From Leptofilum sp050292445 (GTDB lineage: Bacteria; Chloroflexota; Anaerolineae; Promineifilales; Promineifilaceae), in NCBI GenBank assembly GCA_050292445.1, contig JBNKLQ010000061.1, positions 1 to 25,590 on the forward strand: a stretch of DNA of 25,590 nucleotides. The letters are read 5' to 3'. Shown here piece after piece: positions 13,905 to 22,406 of this stretch (position 1 is its first letter; every line of letters starts with the position of its first letter). Below the pieces are notes generated by a model. The model worked only from the letters and a program-made list of their open reading frames with translations, was not told the origin of the DNA and did not search any database. The position numbers and the translations under genes are program-made.

Positions 13905-14941
13905 TGTGTTGACTCCGATGAGAGGAACCAGGAAACGGCCGTTTCATCCGTGCTCAAAAAATGGTACAGCAAGCCAGCCACCTTCGCCTGTCCCGACGGC
14001 GACGTGTGCGTGCCGTCAAAGGCAAAGTCTGATTGCTCCCAAACGAAGCCTTCCCCTTCTTCTGCCAAGCCGTCGGCCCATAAATACGGCCCCCAACTAA
14101 GCCACGGAGCGTAAACTGTGCCCTCTTCAGAAGAGTAATTTAGGCCAACATCACCATCAAGCTGATCCTCGATGAGCCACTTCACCGCGAAAGCGGATTG
14201 ATAAGCGTATGGCTCTGGGTTCAGGTCGATGGTAGCGTAACCCCCGTAGGTGCGGCTGGAAAGATAGACGATTTTCAAGTTGGGAAATCGCTGATACAGC
14301 AGCTCCACAATCTCCCGCAAATCAGCTTTCAGCAGCAGGGCATCGAGAGGAAACGGCAAGTTAGACCGGGCGCGGGCGTTCTTCAACCATACTACCTGCA
14401 CTTGATTATCGCTCAGGCCAGCATCCGTCAATCGTTCGCCCAATACTGTCCAATAATCGTCGTTTGGATTGGCCACAAATTGGGTTGCTTTACTGTGCTG
14501 CGCGCCGTCCACCAGGACAACAGCGGGATTAAGCTGCGGAATATCATCTGCCTGGTCTAAAAACGTTTCAAATTCCAATGAGGTGTTGGACATGCCTACA
14601 GCCACAAAGCCAATTTTGCCGTTTGCCTCGTCTACGGCACCATCGCTGGCTAACGGCCGTATCGCTTGTGAAATCTCAATTCCGGCTGCTTCATGTTCCA
14701 ACGGCCGTTCATTGCTGCCACCCGGGTACAAACCACCTTCCATGCCGTGGTATTTCTGGCTGCCCAGCTCCGTCAGCGGGGTTAAGCCCACCGTCGATTG
14801 GCCCAGGCGAACGGCCGTTAACTTTCTAAAAACCAAGCCACCTGCCACCAGTAACAGCAGCAAAAAAATGAGGACCAGCCACCAGCGCGACCGACGTAAT
14901 GATAAATTTGTCAATTTTGTATGTTTCGATGTTAACTCCAC
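13901..14941 (-). CDS. Membrane-anchored SGNH-hydrolase-like protein
   Basis: A 346-aa protein with a basic cytoplasmic start, one hydrophobic anchor (residues ~20-40) and an extracytoplasmic domain. The domain has FVAVGMSNTSLEFETF, where G-M-S-N takes the place of the GDS block with Ser as likely nucleophile; VVLVDGAQHSKAT; IVYLSSRTYGGYA; and DGTHTSPSGQ, the D-x-x-H block of SGNH enzymes. This supports a hydrolase (esterase or deacetylase type) acting outside the membrane, substrate unknown. The start is a GTG at 14941 preceded by GGAGAG. It overlaps the DUF1361 start by four bases. Five ACGGCCGT copies lie in it. Confidence is good for the fold, low for the substrate. Confidence 0.75.
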   Translation of the reverse strand: MELTSKHTKLTNLSLRRSRWWLVLIFLLLLLVAGGLVFRKLTAVRLGQSTVGLTPLTELGSQKYHGMEGGLYPGGSNERPLEHEAAGIEISQAIRPLASDGAVDEANGKIGFVAVGMSNTSLEFETFLDQADDIPQLNPAVVLVDGAQHSKATQFVANPNDDYWTVLGERLTDAGLSDNQVQVVWLKNARARSNLPFPLDALLLKADLREIVELLYQRFPNLKIVYLSSRTYGGYATIDLNPEPYAYQSAFAVKWLIEDQLDGDVGLNYSSEEGTVYAPWLSWGPYLWADGLAEEGEGFVWEQSDFAFDGTHTSPSGQAKVAGLLYHFLSTDETAVSWFLSSESTQ

Positions 14942-14974
14942 TTACTCTCTCCAGTTTTTACATTTTTCTCAAAA

Positions 14975-16585
14975 TTAGTCAGCTAAAAAATCCAACCGGT
15001 CAAACGCCTGCCAACGCACTAGATTAAACGATGTCCAGTGCTGCCAAGATGAATCAGAAATGAGGGTTTGATAACGGCCGTTTAGCGCATCCAAAATAAT
15101 CTCATGGCGCGTATCGTAACAATCCAGCTCGTCAGATAGCCAGGCCCGGGAACAAACCGCATTCATCTCTTCCTCTGTATCGCCAACCGTTAAACTTAGG
15201 CCACGCACCAGCTGCGGCACCGCATCGTCAGACAGGCTGGCTAAATAAACTGCGTCCAAATCACCGGTTTGCACGTAGCGGTCCAAATTTTGCCGGGCAA
15301 TAAACGCATCCGGGTTGATGAGATTGAGCGTGACCACAAAGCCCATCACAGCCAGCAAAGCACCAACGGCAAAGCGATCCGGCCGCAGCCACAGCGTCAG
15401 CAAAAACCAGACCAACGTGAGAGCTAGCCAGCCCATGCACACATACACGATCAGGCGCAGTTCTGTATAGCCAAAAGCCGCTTCGTACAGCGCCATGCGC
15501 CGCCAGGCCGACACCAGCATCACCAATACCAGACCCACCAGCACGCTGCCCAACCCATTAAACAACCGAATTTGCCCTTTATTTTCGCGGCGTGTCAACC
15601 AGTTCAGCCCCAACACCAGAAGCATCGTCAAAATAGCCACGGTGAGCAGCTCAAAAAAGCCGCGCCGCGCATAATCGGCAAAGGTGTAGCCCGCTTCGGT
15701 GACGTTGGCCACACCGCCAAACAAGTAGGTGAACTGGATGGCAACAAAAGCGGCAAACAACATGTTTACCAGCACCAAAATCGTACTGGTTTCAATAAAA
15801 CCAATTGAAAGTTGGTGGGGAATTGTCCCCAAAGCACGTTCCAACGCACTTTGTTCTTCATCATCGGCGCGACGGGTGAGCGCCAGGGCCAAGCCACCAG
15901 CTAGCAGCAAGGACAGGAGCAAAATGAGGGTGCCGCGCCACAGCCATTCGGCAACATGGCTAAAAATGTCCAGCGAGAACAGCTGATCCACATAATCAGC
16001 AAAGATGAGATCGGCTGAGCTGAGCAAGATGGTGAAGACGAGCAGGACGGGCAGCGCCAGTAACAACCCACGCAAAAGGGGCAGCAAGCGGCGACGGCCG
16101 TTTCCATTCACACGTATCTCCTGCACGCTGGGCCGAATCACTGGGGCAGACAGCGCCAAACTGCGGCCAAAAACGCGCAAGGGCAGCAGCGCGTAGCCCA
16201 ATAAATTCATATTTTCGACGCGTCCCGCTGCGTAAAAGAAAGCAAGATAGGCCAGCAGCCCAAGTACAGCCAGCACATTAAGTGTGGTCAGGGTGCTGTT
16301 GGTGCGCAGCATGGCCATGCTGGCAAAAAAGAAGAGCGGCAGCAGCAGCCACAAGTTGCGCTTGGCTGGGGTGATGGCTTCGGAACGGCCGTTCCACCAC
16401 AGTCCGCCAACGACCAATCCCACAAATATTAAGAGCGAAAGGCCTAGGGGCTTGTTGTAAAACAGCCAATCCCACACAAAGCCGAGGAAGACGGCCGTTT
16501 GCAGCAACCGCACCGGTGCACGCAGCGCCAACGGTTTAGGCGGTTCTATGGTTTTAGCAATTAGTTCATCGTGTGTGGTTTCCAT
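14975..16585 (-). CDS. DUF4173 (DUF4153-like) membrane protein
   Basis: A 536-aa polytopic membrane protein with roughly twelve hydrophobic helices and a soluble tail from about residue 430. Family marks include SADLIFADYVDQ and ADYARRGFFELLTVAILT. The tail (from PDAFIARQNLDRY on) includes LASLSDDAVPQL and ends with a Trp-rich stretch. Members of the family are of unknown function; some sit beside two-component systems, and here a NarL-type pair starts 0.6 kb upstream on the other strand. The ATG at 16585 has AGGAGC 6 bases upstream. It lies 33 bp before the SGNH-like gene, so probably in one transcript. Confidence 0.88.
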   Translation of the reverse strand: METTHDELIAKTIEPPKPLALRAPVRLLQTAVFLGFVWDWLFYNKPLGLSLLIFVGLVVGGLWWNGRSEAITPAKRNLWLLLPLFFFASMAMLRTNSTLTTLNVLAVLGLLAYLAFFYAAGRVENMNLLGYALLPLRVFGRSLALSAPVIRPSVQEIRVNGNGRRRLLPLLRGLLLALPVLLVFTILLSSADLIFADYVDQLFSLDIFSHVAEWLWRGTLILLLSLLLAGGLALALTRRADDEEQSALERALGTIPHQLSIGFIETSTILVLVNMLFAAFVAIQFTYLFGGVANVTEAGYTFADYARRGFFELLTVAILTMLLVLGLNWLTRRENKGQIRLFNGLGSVLVGLVLVMLVSAWRRMALYEAAFGYTELRLIVYVCMGWLALTLVWFLLTLWLRPDRFAVGALLAVMGFVVTLNLINPDAFIARQNLDRYVQTGDLDAVYLASLSDDAVPQLVRGLSLTVGDTEEEMNAVCSRAWLSDELDCYDTRHEIILDALNGRYQTLISDSSWQHWTSFNLVRWQAFDRLDFLAD

Positions 16586-16599
16586 GTTTGCTCCTGTAG

Positions 16600-16619
16600 G
16601 TCAATTTTTAAAAATTGAC
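16600..16619. promoter_or_regulatory. Perfect 20-bp palindrome GTCAATTTTTAAAAATTGAC
   Basis: The palindrome fills most of the 34-bp gap between the VanZ-like stop (16620) and the DUF4173 start and has no spacer. It could be an operator, or in RNA a weak A/U-rich hairpin able to stop or stabilise the transcript. Confidence 0.55.
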
Positions 16620-17033
16620 TTACGATTTGCGCCCCAAATAGTAAAAGACCGCTACCGCCCCTAGCATGTCCATCGTCAAATCCAGAACTTCATCAAAAGC
16701 CGGAATAATGTGCTTGAACGAGGCAATTTGCAGAAATTCCTGAATGACACCCAGCAGAAACATTAGCCCACAGTAAAGCCAAAAGTGCTGCCGCAAGCTG
16801 GGAAACAGCAGTAAAACATCTGCACCTATCAAGGCAAAAACGGCAAAATGGCCAATAATGTGCGCAATTTCCGTGCCAAAAATAAAGTCGGCCACCACAC
16901 TAAAGCCGGGCCATACCGTTGCCAACCAGCCAAAGGGAAATAAGGCGGTGGCGATTAACAAAATGAGGACGAGGATGAGATACGGCCGTTGCGCCATATT
17001 GCTTTTTTGTTCGCGTTGTTTTAGATTTAGCAT
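16620..17033 (-). CDS. VanZ-like membrane protein
   Basis: A 137-aa protein with four predicted helices. VanZ-like marks are AHIIGHFAVFALIGADVLLLFP, GVIQEFLQ and FDEVLDLTMDMLGAVAVF. VanZ itself gives low teicoplanin resistance, but most family members have no known role. GGGAG lies about 10 bases before the ATG at 17033; a start at 16997 (MAQRPY) would remove a charged leader and is also possible. It heads a minus-strand run of five genes down to 12537 and is divergent from the response regulator at 17159. Regulation by that two-component system is plausible but not shown. Confidence 0.85.
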   Translation of the reverse strand: MLNLKQREQKSNMAQRPYLILVLILLIATALFPFGWLATVWPGFSVVADFIFGTEIAHIIGHFAVFALIGADVLLLFPSLRQHFWLYCGLMFLLGVIQEFLQIASFKHIIPAFDEVLDLTMDMLGAVAVFYYLGRKS

Positions 17034-17158
17034 CGTTGATGGCTCCCAGTTTTGAATGTTGCTACAGCTTAAACAAAGCTTTAACAGATAACGACGCTTT
17101 GATTGTCAAATACGTTGCACTCAAGTGCTTGACGACTTTCATCCAAATAAAGGATGTT

Positions 17159-17902
17159 ATGCCTATTATGTTGAACCTACTCATCGTTGAAGACAATGAA
17201 AAATTACGACCGGCCCTCAAAGCTGGTTTGGAAGATTTAGGTACAGTAAAAGTCATCCACGACTGCCCTACGGGCGAGGAAGCCCTGGAATTTTGCCTGG
17301 GCCAAACGCCAGATGTCATTTTGATGGATGTGCAGCTGGCGGGGGTGATGAATGGGATCGAAACGGCCGTTGCCATCCGGCGCGAATTTCCCAGGCTCCC
17401 AGTTGTCTTTTACTCCATTCAGGACGACGACGAATATTACCGCGCCTTCCGCCGCAGCGGCATCCTCAGCCATTACGCCTACGTGCGAAAATCTAACTAC
17501 CTCCTGCCCAATATGATTGTGCCTTTGTTGGAAGATGCGGTGAACGGCCGTTCCTTCATCGACCCAGACATTGAATCCCGCGTGCAGGAAGTGCGTCGCA
17601 AAGACGAAAATGCCCCAATGGACATTCTGGAACCCAACGAGCAGGCCGTGGCCCGCATGGTCGCCCAGGGCATGAGCAACGAACAGATTGCCAGCCGTAT
17701 GGGCTTCCGCGATAAGCGCACCATCAGCCGCATCAACGGCCAAATTTACACCGCCTGGGGCCTCAACGACACCACCACCGCTGAAAAAGTCGCCCGCACT
17801 CGCGTTGCCATCATCCTCAATGCTGGTCAATTCATCCAATGGAACGAAGATGGTGTACCGCATATCCTGAATGATCATGGCGAATGGACACCATGGGAGT
17901 GA
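17159..17902 (+). CDS. NarL/FixJ-type response regulator
   Basis: A 247-aa transcription factor. The receiver has E11-D12 as the acidic pair and D57 in VILMDVQL as phospho-acceptor; the usual Thr position reads FYSIQDD. The C terminus has a LuxR-like helix-turn-helix, ILEPNEQAVARMVAQGMSNEQIASRMGF, with Asn and Glu-Gln in the usual places, followed by an extra ~35-residue tail that ends with Trp. The ATG at 17159 with AAAGGA 4 bases upstream is preferred to the open frame back to 17036. The histidine kinase follows 78 bp downstream. The two form a pair, and the divergent envelope genes at 17033 are candidate targets. Confidence 0.9.
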   Translation: MPIMLNLLIVEDNEKLRPALKAGLEDLGTVKVIHDCPTGEEALEFCLGQTPDVILMDVQLAGVMNGIETAVAIRREFPRLPVVFYSIQDDDEYYRAFRRSGILSHYAYVRKSNYLLPNMIVPLLEDAVNGRSFIDPDIESRVQEVRRKDENAPMDILEPNEQAVARMVAQGMSNEQIASRMGFRDKRTISRINGQIYTAWGLNDTTTAEKVARTRVAIILNAGQFIQWNEDGVPHILNDHGEWTPWE

Positions 17903-17905
17903 CCC

Positions 17906-17961
17906 GTTATCGGTAATCAGTAAACGGTGATCGGTAAAATAATTGACCGATTACCGATAAC
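17906..17961. repeat. Inverted repeat of CGGT/AATC units
   Basis: Perfect 13-bp arms GTTATCGGTAATC (17906-17918) and GATTACCGATAAC (17949-17961) enclose a 30-nt segment with more CGGT units. It lies in the 78-bp gap between regulator and kinase genes and may lower kinase expression relative to the regulator. It resembles the repeat at 6942-7013. Confidence 0.6.
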
Positions 17962-17980
17962 CGCTTACCGACCACCAAAC

Positions 17981-20134
17981 ATGAGCGATATCCTCCTACT
18001 TGACTGGGCTATCATGGCCCTCTCGCTTTTTAACACCATTCTGCTCACCTGGCTGGGCTTAACGGTTGTTTTTAATGCCGACCGGCGGGATTGGGGCGTT
18101 TGGATTGCCACGGTGGGCTTGTTGCTGGGGGCACTTTTCTTCGTCAGCCACACTGCCATTATTGGTTTAGGACTAACCAACCTGACCTGGCGCAACATGA
18201 TTTTTTGGTGGACTGCTGGATTAGTACCCGCCATTATGCTGCCCTTTGCCTGGTATATCATTATGCTCTGGTATGCGGGCTACTGGAACGCGCCGCGCAA
18301 TCGGCTGCACCAGCGGCAACGTATCTGGTTAACCGTCATCACCGGGATGCTCTTTTTTGGTCTAGTGGCCCTGGTGACAGGCGTGCTTTTGCTGGCGATT
18401 CCGTCCCGAACATTGGACCCATTACGTGCGTTTATCCGCTATTCAATTGCCGGGATTCCCTTTTTAGCTGTTGGTTATTCAGTTTATGTGCTGCTGTGCA
18501 TTGGCCTATCGCTGGATGCACTGCGCCAACCCGCTGCCTCGCGGCGGGTGATGGGCTTGGTCGCTCGCCGCCGGGCGCAGCCCTGGCTTTCGTCTGCCTC
18601 TCTGGCGCTGATGGTGGTCACGTTCCTTGTCACTGGCGTCATGCTGTGGATTGTGCAAGATTCGCGCCAGCGTACCTTTTTGGAGATTTATTTAGAGGCA
18701 CAGCTTACTATTGCTATCCTGGATTTGCTTATTTCTGGCATTATTGCGGTGGTGATTGTGCTGCTTGGGCGAGCAGTGGTGTCCTACGAAGTATTTACGG
18801 GCAAGACGCTGCCACGTGGTGGATTGCGCCGACAGTGGCGGCAAGCGGTGATGTTGGCAGCAGGTTATGGTATTGCTATTGGCGGAGCGATTTCAGTGCA
18901 GTTACGGCCGTTATACAGCCTCCTCATCACCACAATGCTCATGACTTTCTTTTTTGCCATGGTCAGCTGGCGCACCTTTGCTGAACGAGAACGATACATT
19001 GCCCATTTACGGCCGTTTGTCGCCAGCAACCGCCTCGTCGAGCAGCTCATAGCCCAGTCCGACCCGCAAGAAGTTGATTTCATCACCCCCTTTTACGCGC
19101 TCTGTGCTGATGTGCTAGATGCCCGCGTGGCGTATTTGGCGGCCCTCGGCCCGATGGCCCCATTGGTAGGGCCACCCATCAGCTACCCATCATCAGCCCA
19201 GTCGCTGCCCTCTTTGGTCAACATCACCGAGCGGTTTACCGGAGCAGAAAACGAAATGATTTCCCTTGATGCCGATGAGTTTGGCGCGGCCATCTGGGCC
19301 ATTCCGCTATGGAGCGAACGAGGTTTGTCTGGGGTGCTGCTGCTGGGGGAAAAAAGCGATCAAGGATTGTACACGCAGGAAGAAATTGAGATTGCCCGCG
19401 TCATTAGTGAGCGGCTGATTGATACCCACGCCAGTGCGGAAATGTCGCGTCGCCTGATGGAAATTCAGCGGCAGCGGCTGGCCCAAACCCAAATCATCGA
19501 CCAAAAAACACGCCGTGTTCTCCACGATGATATTTTGCCAGATATTCAGGCGGCGCTCATTGCGTTAAGTGGAGAGAAGGTGCAGGGAAACGGCCGTACA
19601 GCCAAAGCACTCACCCTCATGACCGAGGCGCACAAACAAATCTCTGACCTGTTACATGATATGCCCACCACCACCGCACCAGAGGTTGCCCGCCTAGGCT
19701 TCATCACCGCCTTCCAGCGCATTGTGGAAAATGATTTTGCTACTGTATTTGATACCGTTCAATGGGAAATTTCCCCAGAGGCAGAAGCAGCGGCCAAAAC
19801 CTTGCCCACGCTCACGGCCGAAGTTGTTTTTTATGCCGTGCGCGAGGTGGTACGGAATGCGGCGAAACATGGTCGAGGGGGGAAAGGGGAACGGCCGTTG
19901 CGTCTCAACATCACCATGCAGTACATCGATCAGCTTGCCATCACTATCACAGATGATGGCGTGGGTCTGGGAAACAGTGAAACCTCCGGTTCGGGTCAAG
20001 GCTTGGCGCTGCACAGCACAATGATGGCCGTGGTAGGTGGCTCGGTGGTAGTAGATACAGCCGCCCACCAATTCACCCGCGTCACGCTGAATGTTCCCGT
20101 TACCCCTGTGCCCGCTTTTTCCAATAACGCATAA
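17981..20134 (+). CDS. Membrane histidine kinase, HisKA_3/NarX-like, with 7-8 transmembrane helices
   Basis: Sensor kinase of 717 aa, partner of the regulator just upstream. Residues ~5-330 contain seven or eight hydrophobic helices. Residues ~360-500 look like a GAF-type sensory domain (ARVAYLAALGP, WSERGLSGVLLLGE). Next comes the phospho-acceptor block RRVLHDDILPDIQAAL, with His515, and a HATPase_c domain with N box VRNAAKHGRG and G boxes DDGVGLGNSE and GSGQGLAL. The ATG at 17981 is chosen because the frame upstream is the inverted repeat; no ribosome-binding site is obvious, so translation may depend on the upstream gene. The last 35 bp overlap the convergent MBL-fold gene. Signal unknown. 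Confidence 0.9.
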   Translation: MSDILLLDWAIMALSLFNTILLTWLGLTVVFNADRRDWGVWIATVGLLLGALFFVSHTAIIGLGLTNLTWRNMIFWWTAGLVPAIMLPFAWYIIMLWYAGYWNAPRNRLHQRQRIWLTVITGMLFFGLVALVTGVLLLAIPSRTLDPLRAFIRYSIAGIPFLAVGYSVYVLLCIGLSLDALRQPAASRRVMGLVARRRAQPWLSSASLALMVVTFLVTGVMLWIVQDSRQRTFLEIYLEAQLTIAILDLLISGIIAVVIVLLGRAVVSYEVFTGKTLPRGGLRRQWRQAVMLAAGYGIAIGGAISVQLRPLYSLLITTMLMTFFFAMVSWRTFAERERYIAHLRPFVASNRLVEQLIAQSDPQEVDFITPFYALCADVLDARVAYLAALGPMAPLVGPPISYPSSAQSLPSLVNITERFTGAENEMISLDADEFGAAIWAIPLWSERGLSGVLLLGEKSDQGLYTQEEIEIARVISERLIDTHASAEMSRRLMEIQRQRLAQTQIIDQKTRRVLHDDILPDIQAALIALSGEKVQGNGRTAKALTLMTEAHKQISDLLHDMPTTTAPEVARLGFITAFQRIVENDFATVFDTVQWEISPEAEAAAKTLPTLTAEVVFYAVREVVRNAAKHGRGGKGERPLRLNITMQYIDQLAITITDDGVGLGNSETSGSGQGLALHSTMMAVVGGSVVVDTAAHQFTRVTLNVPVTPVPAFSNNA

Positions 20135-21005
20135 TGCCATCTACACTCATGTAAAGTGGGTTAGCATTCGCATACTGGTCAATGGCTTCTTCCGTTAATC
20201 CAGCTGCCCTGGCTCGTTCGGCAAACCAATTAGTGTAGGCTACTAAAATTTCGTCACGATTGAGACCGTTTTGCATTTGTGTTTGGATGAAAACGGCCGT
20301 TTTCCGCACCAATATCTTAACCGCTTGCAAATATTCCTGAACCTGATCAACCGGGCCAAAATGGGTGGGATAAATGCGCCGAAAATTTTGGGCCAACAAG
20401 CGATCCAGCGTGGATTCCCACGCTTCCAAATCAAATTCAGGTGGTGGAGCTGGAATGTCGGGCAGCCCCCAACCAGGTAATCGTGCCGCCGCTGCATCAC
20501 CAGCAAATGCTACGTCTCCCAGCACAAAAACGTGATGATGTCGGGCATGTCCTGGCGTTTCTAGGGCTTTAATCTCTAAGCCAGCTACCTGGAGTGTGTC
20601 ATTGTCAAAAACTTCAGTAACCTTGTCAACTGGTGCAGCTAACATTTCACCCCAAAGCGTGTCCATCTTATCACCATAAATGCGACCAGCGCTGGCTAAC
20701 AGTTTTTCGGGAGCGATGAGATGTTTAGCCCCAAAACTATGCACATAAATTTGCGCACCGTGCTGTGCCCACCAGCCTGCTGCCCCGGCATGGTCAAGAT
20801 GAATATGGGTAACCAGCACATGTTTGATTTGTTCTGGCTGAAAGCCATGCTCACGGATTTTGTCGAGCAATGTGTTGAGTGTGGAGCCAGGACCAGTTTC
20901 AATCAAAATTGGCCCTTCGGGGCCAACGATGAGGTGAGCAGCCGTTACTTCTGGAATTCCCTGAAAATGAAGGTCAAGAACGTGTATCTCTGGTTTTTGA
21001 TTCAT
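20100..21005 (-). CDS. MBL-fold metallo-hydrolase
   Basis: A 301-aa soluble enzyme of the metallo-beta-lactamase superfamily. Metal ligands are visible: THIHLDHAG (His67, His69, Asp71, His72), PGHARHHH, FAGDAAA and PTHFGP. The C-terminal ~80 residues form a helical extension, similar to glyoxalase-II-like or general hydrolases. The true substrate cannot be told. No ribosome-binding site precedes the ATG at 21005, and the upstream gap to 21080 shows nothing else than a weak GCGGA/TCCGC hairpin. The 3' end overlaps the histidine kinase gene by 35 bp on the opposite strand. Confidence 0.9.
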   Translation of the reverse strand: MNQKPEIHVLDLHFQGIPEVTAAHLIVGPEGPILIETGPGSTLNTLLDKIREHGFQPEQIKHVLVTHIHLDHAGAAGWWAQHGAQIYVHSFGAKHLIAPEKLLASAGRIYGDKMDTLWGEMLAAPVDKVTEVFDNDTLQVAGLEIKALETPGHARHHHVFVLGDVAFAGDAAAARLPGWGLPDIPAPPPEFDLEAWESTLDRLLAQNFRRIYPTHFGPVDQVQEYLQAVKILVRKTAVFIQTQMQNGLNRDEILVAYTNWFAERARAAGLTEEAIDQYANANPLYMSVDGIMRYWKKRAQG

Positions 21006-21080
21006 TCGCTAATAATATCATTTAATCCCTAGAATGGCGGATCATTTTTTCCGCTTGTGTTTAAAAAAATATCGATTCAC

Positions 21081-22331
21081 TTAATTTGATTGTGATTCCA
21101 TCACTTGCCATAGTTGATAACGGCCGTTATCAACTCCACGCCAGTAATGGTCATTTTCTGGATTTCGCAGGTAGGATTTGGCAGCCAAACGGCCGTTGTC
21201 AAAAAAGCGCCGCGTCACCGATAGGCGTTGATCGTTCCCCGTTATCCCTTGCATAAACAGGTCTGTCAACGCCCGATTGATCCGCTTTTGGCGTCCTTTT
21301 GGCTGTTGAGCATGTGGCCCAACGTAGCTGTTTGGCAACTGCCAGGCCACATAGCTTTTGCCCTGTGGCCCTTGCTTACCTATGAAATCTTTAAATTGAA
21401 ATGTGGCTTGCCCTTGCTCCCAACCACGCGCCTGCAAATTGTCTGTTGTTGCCGGGCCACCAATGGCAAACTGTGCTTGGCGCTTTACCTTCGCTTTCCG
21501 TTCATAGCGACGCTGTGTTCGTGGCTGCACCTGTGTTAGCCGGGCCACCGTTTCGCGGGCAATCGGTTTTTTTGCTTGGCTAGACTGGGCGCGGCTGCTA
21601 TGAAATGTGGCGTACAGATGAGCCCGCACCGTGCCGATCTTCTGTCGCAGCACCTGAACCGGCACAGCCACAGGCCGCATTTTTAGTTGAGGCACTTCTA
21701 GCGCAAACGCCACTTTTGTTACGGATCGCAACCAGATACGGCCGTTCTGCCTTACCCAAAAAATTTCCTCACCACGCGCCAATAGATTGCGCAGTTGGCG
21801 CATGCCGCAAAATCGCAGCAGCGCCCGCTTGTCGGTAAACCGGCGGCGTGCCACCTCTTCGTCAATCCAGCCCCGCCCCTGGCCATCCACGGCTTGCAGC
21901 AGCAGCCACAGTCGTCCGGCGGCTACTTGTTCTGCACGTAGCAGCCCAATGGCAATGTCAGGATACACTTTGATGGTTTTGGGTAGGGCAGGGTGGGGTG
22001 ATGGAACGGCCGTATGGTCAGGCTGGGTCAGTTGAACCGTTTGATTATTTGAGACGCGTTGTTTTTTCTGGCGCAATGCCTGGGTAATTGTTGTGCTTTC
22101 CCAGCCAAGATGGGGTGGAAGTTGGGCGATCGTTGTGAGAGGGGGAGACAGCCGTTCATCACTCAGGGCCTTCTCAAACAGAGAAACTGGTTGGCCCACT
22201 GTCTCAGAACGAGAAGCATGAAGTTGTGCCCGCAACCGCAACAAACGCTGCTGTGCAGCCTGAAGCGCGTGCGAAATGGTCTGGTCAGACTGGCCCACAA
22301 ACGGCTCTGCTTTCCAGGTAGTAGGCAACAC
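21081..22331 (-). CDS. Unrecognised DNA-binding-like protein (winged-helix/HTH regions)
   Basis: I do not recognise this 416-aa protein. It is strongly basic overall. An N-terminal ~100 residues are Gln-rich and likely helical or disordered. Residues ~120-215 (IKVYPDIAIGLLRAEQVAAGRLWLLL; GWIDEEVARRRFT; RNLLARGEEIFWVR; IWLRSV) look like a winged-helix unit. A second region, ARETVARLTQVQPRTQRRYERKA in several helices, reads as a helix-turn-helix. The C terminus has conserved-looking YVAWQLPNSYVGPH and RQKRINRALTDLF. Replication-initiator proteins of plasmids or phages have such basic tandem winged helices, so that is one possibility. The start is GTG at 22331 with AGGTG 6 bases upstream. Four ACGGCCGT copies suggest it is native to this genome. 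A divergent sRNA-like unit begins 41 bp away. Confidence 0.7.
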   Translation of the reverse strand: MLPTTWKAEPFVGQSDQTISHALQAAQQRLLRLRAQLHASRSETVGQPVSLFEKALSDERLSPPLTTIAQLPPHLGWESTTITQALRQKKQRVSNNQTVQLTQPDHTAVPSPHPALPKTIKVYPDIAIGLLRAEQVAAGRLWLLLQAVDGQGRGWIDEEVARRRFTDKRALLRFCGMRQLRNLLARGEEIFWVRQNGRIWLRSVTKVAFALEVPQLKMRPVAVPVQVLRQKIGTVRAHLYATFHSSRAQSSQAKKPIARETVARLTQVQPRTQRRYERKAKVKRQAQFAIGGPATTDNLQARGWEQGQATFQFKDFIGKQGPQGKSYVAWQLPNSYVGPHAQQPKGRQKRINRALTDLFMQGITGNDQRLSVTRRFFDNGRLAAKSYLRNPENDHYWRGVDNGRYQLWQVMESQSN

Positions 22332-22371
22332 AAACTACACCTGTCAAAGATGAATCAGCACATCTGATCCA

Positions 22372-22400
22372 TTGACAGGCAAGAGGCCCTATGCTATCCT
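22372..22400 (+). promoter_or_regulatory. Strong sigma70-type promoter of a short transcript
   Basis: A perfect TTGACA (22372-22377) is followed by exactly 17 bp and TATCCT (22395-22400). No protein gene begins nearby on the plus strand; a terminator lies 120-150 bp downstream. Confidence 0.75.
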
Positions 22401-22406
22401 TCTACC

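Noticed and set aside
15593..15600. TGTCAACC as a fourth palindrome copy
   Set aside because: Only one arm is present; the sequence after it does not contain GGTTGACA.
17927..17980. Histidine kinase start upstream of 17981
   Set aside because: The added residues would be encoded by the right arm of the intergenic inverted repeat; the conserved membrane segment begins after 17981.
18091..18984. 297-codon alternative frame within the histidine kinase
   Set aside because: Composition is rich in Cys/Trp/His typical of a shifted frame over membrane helices; the kinase frame has all family motifs.
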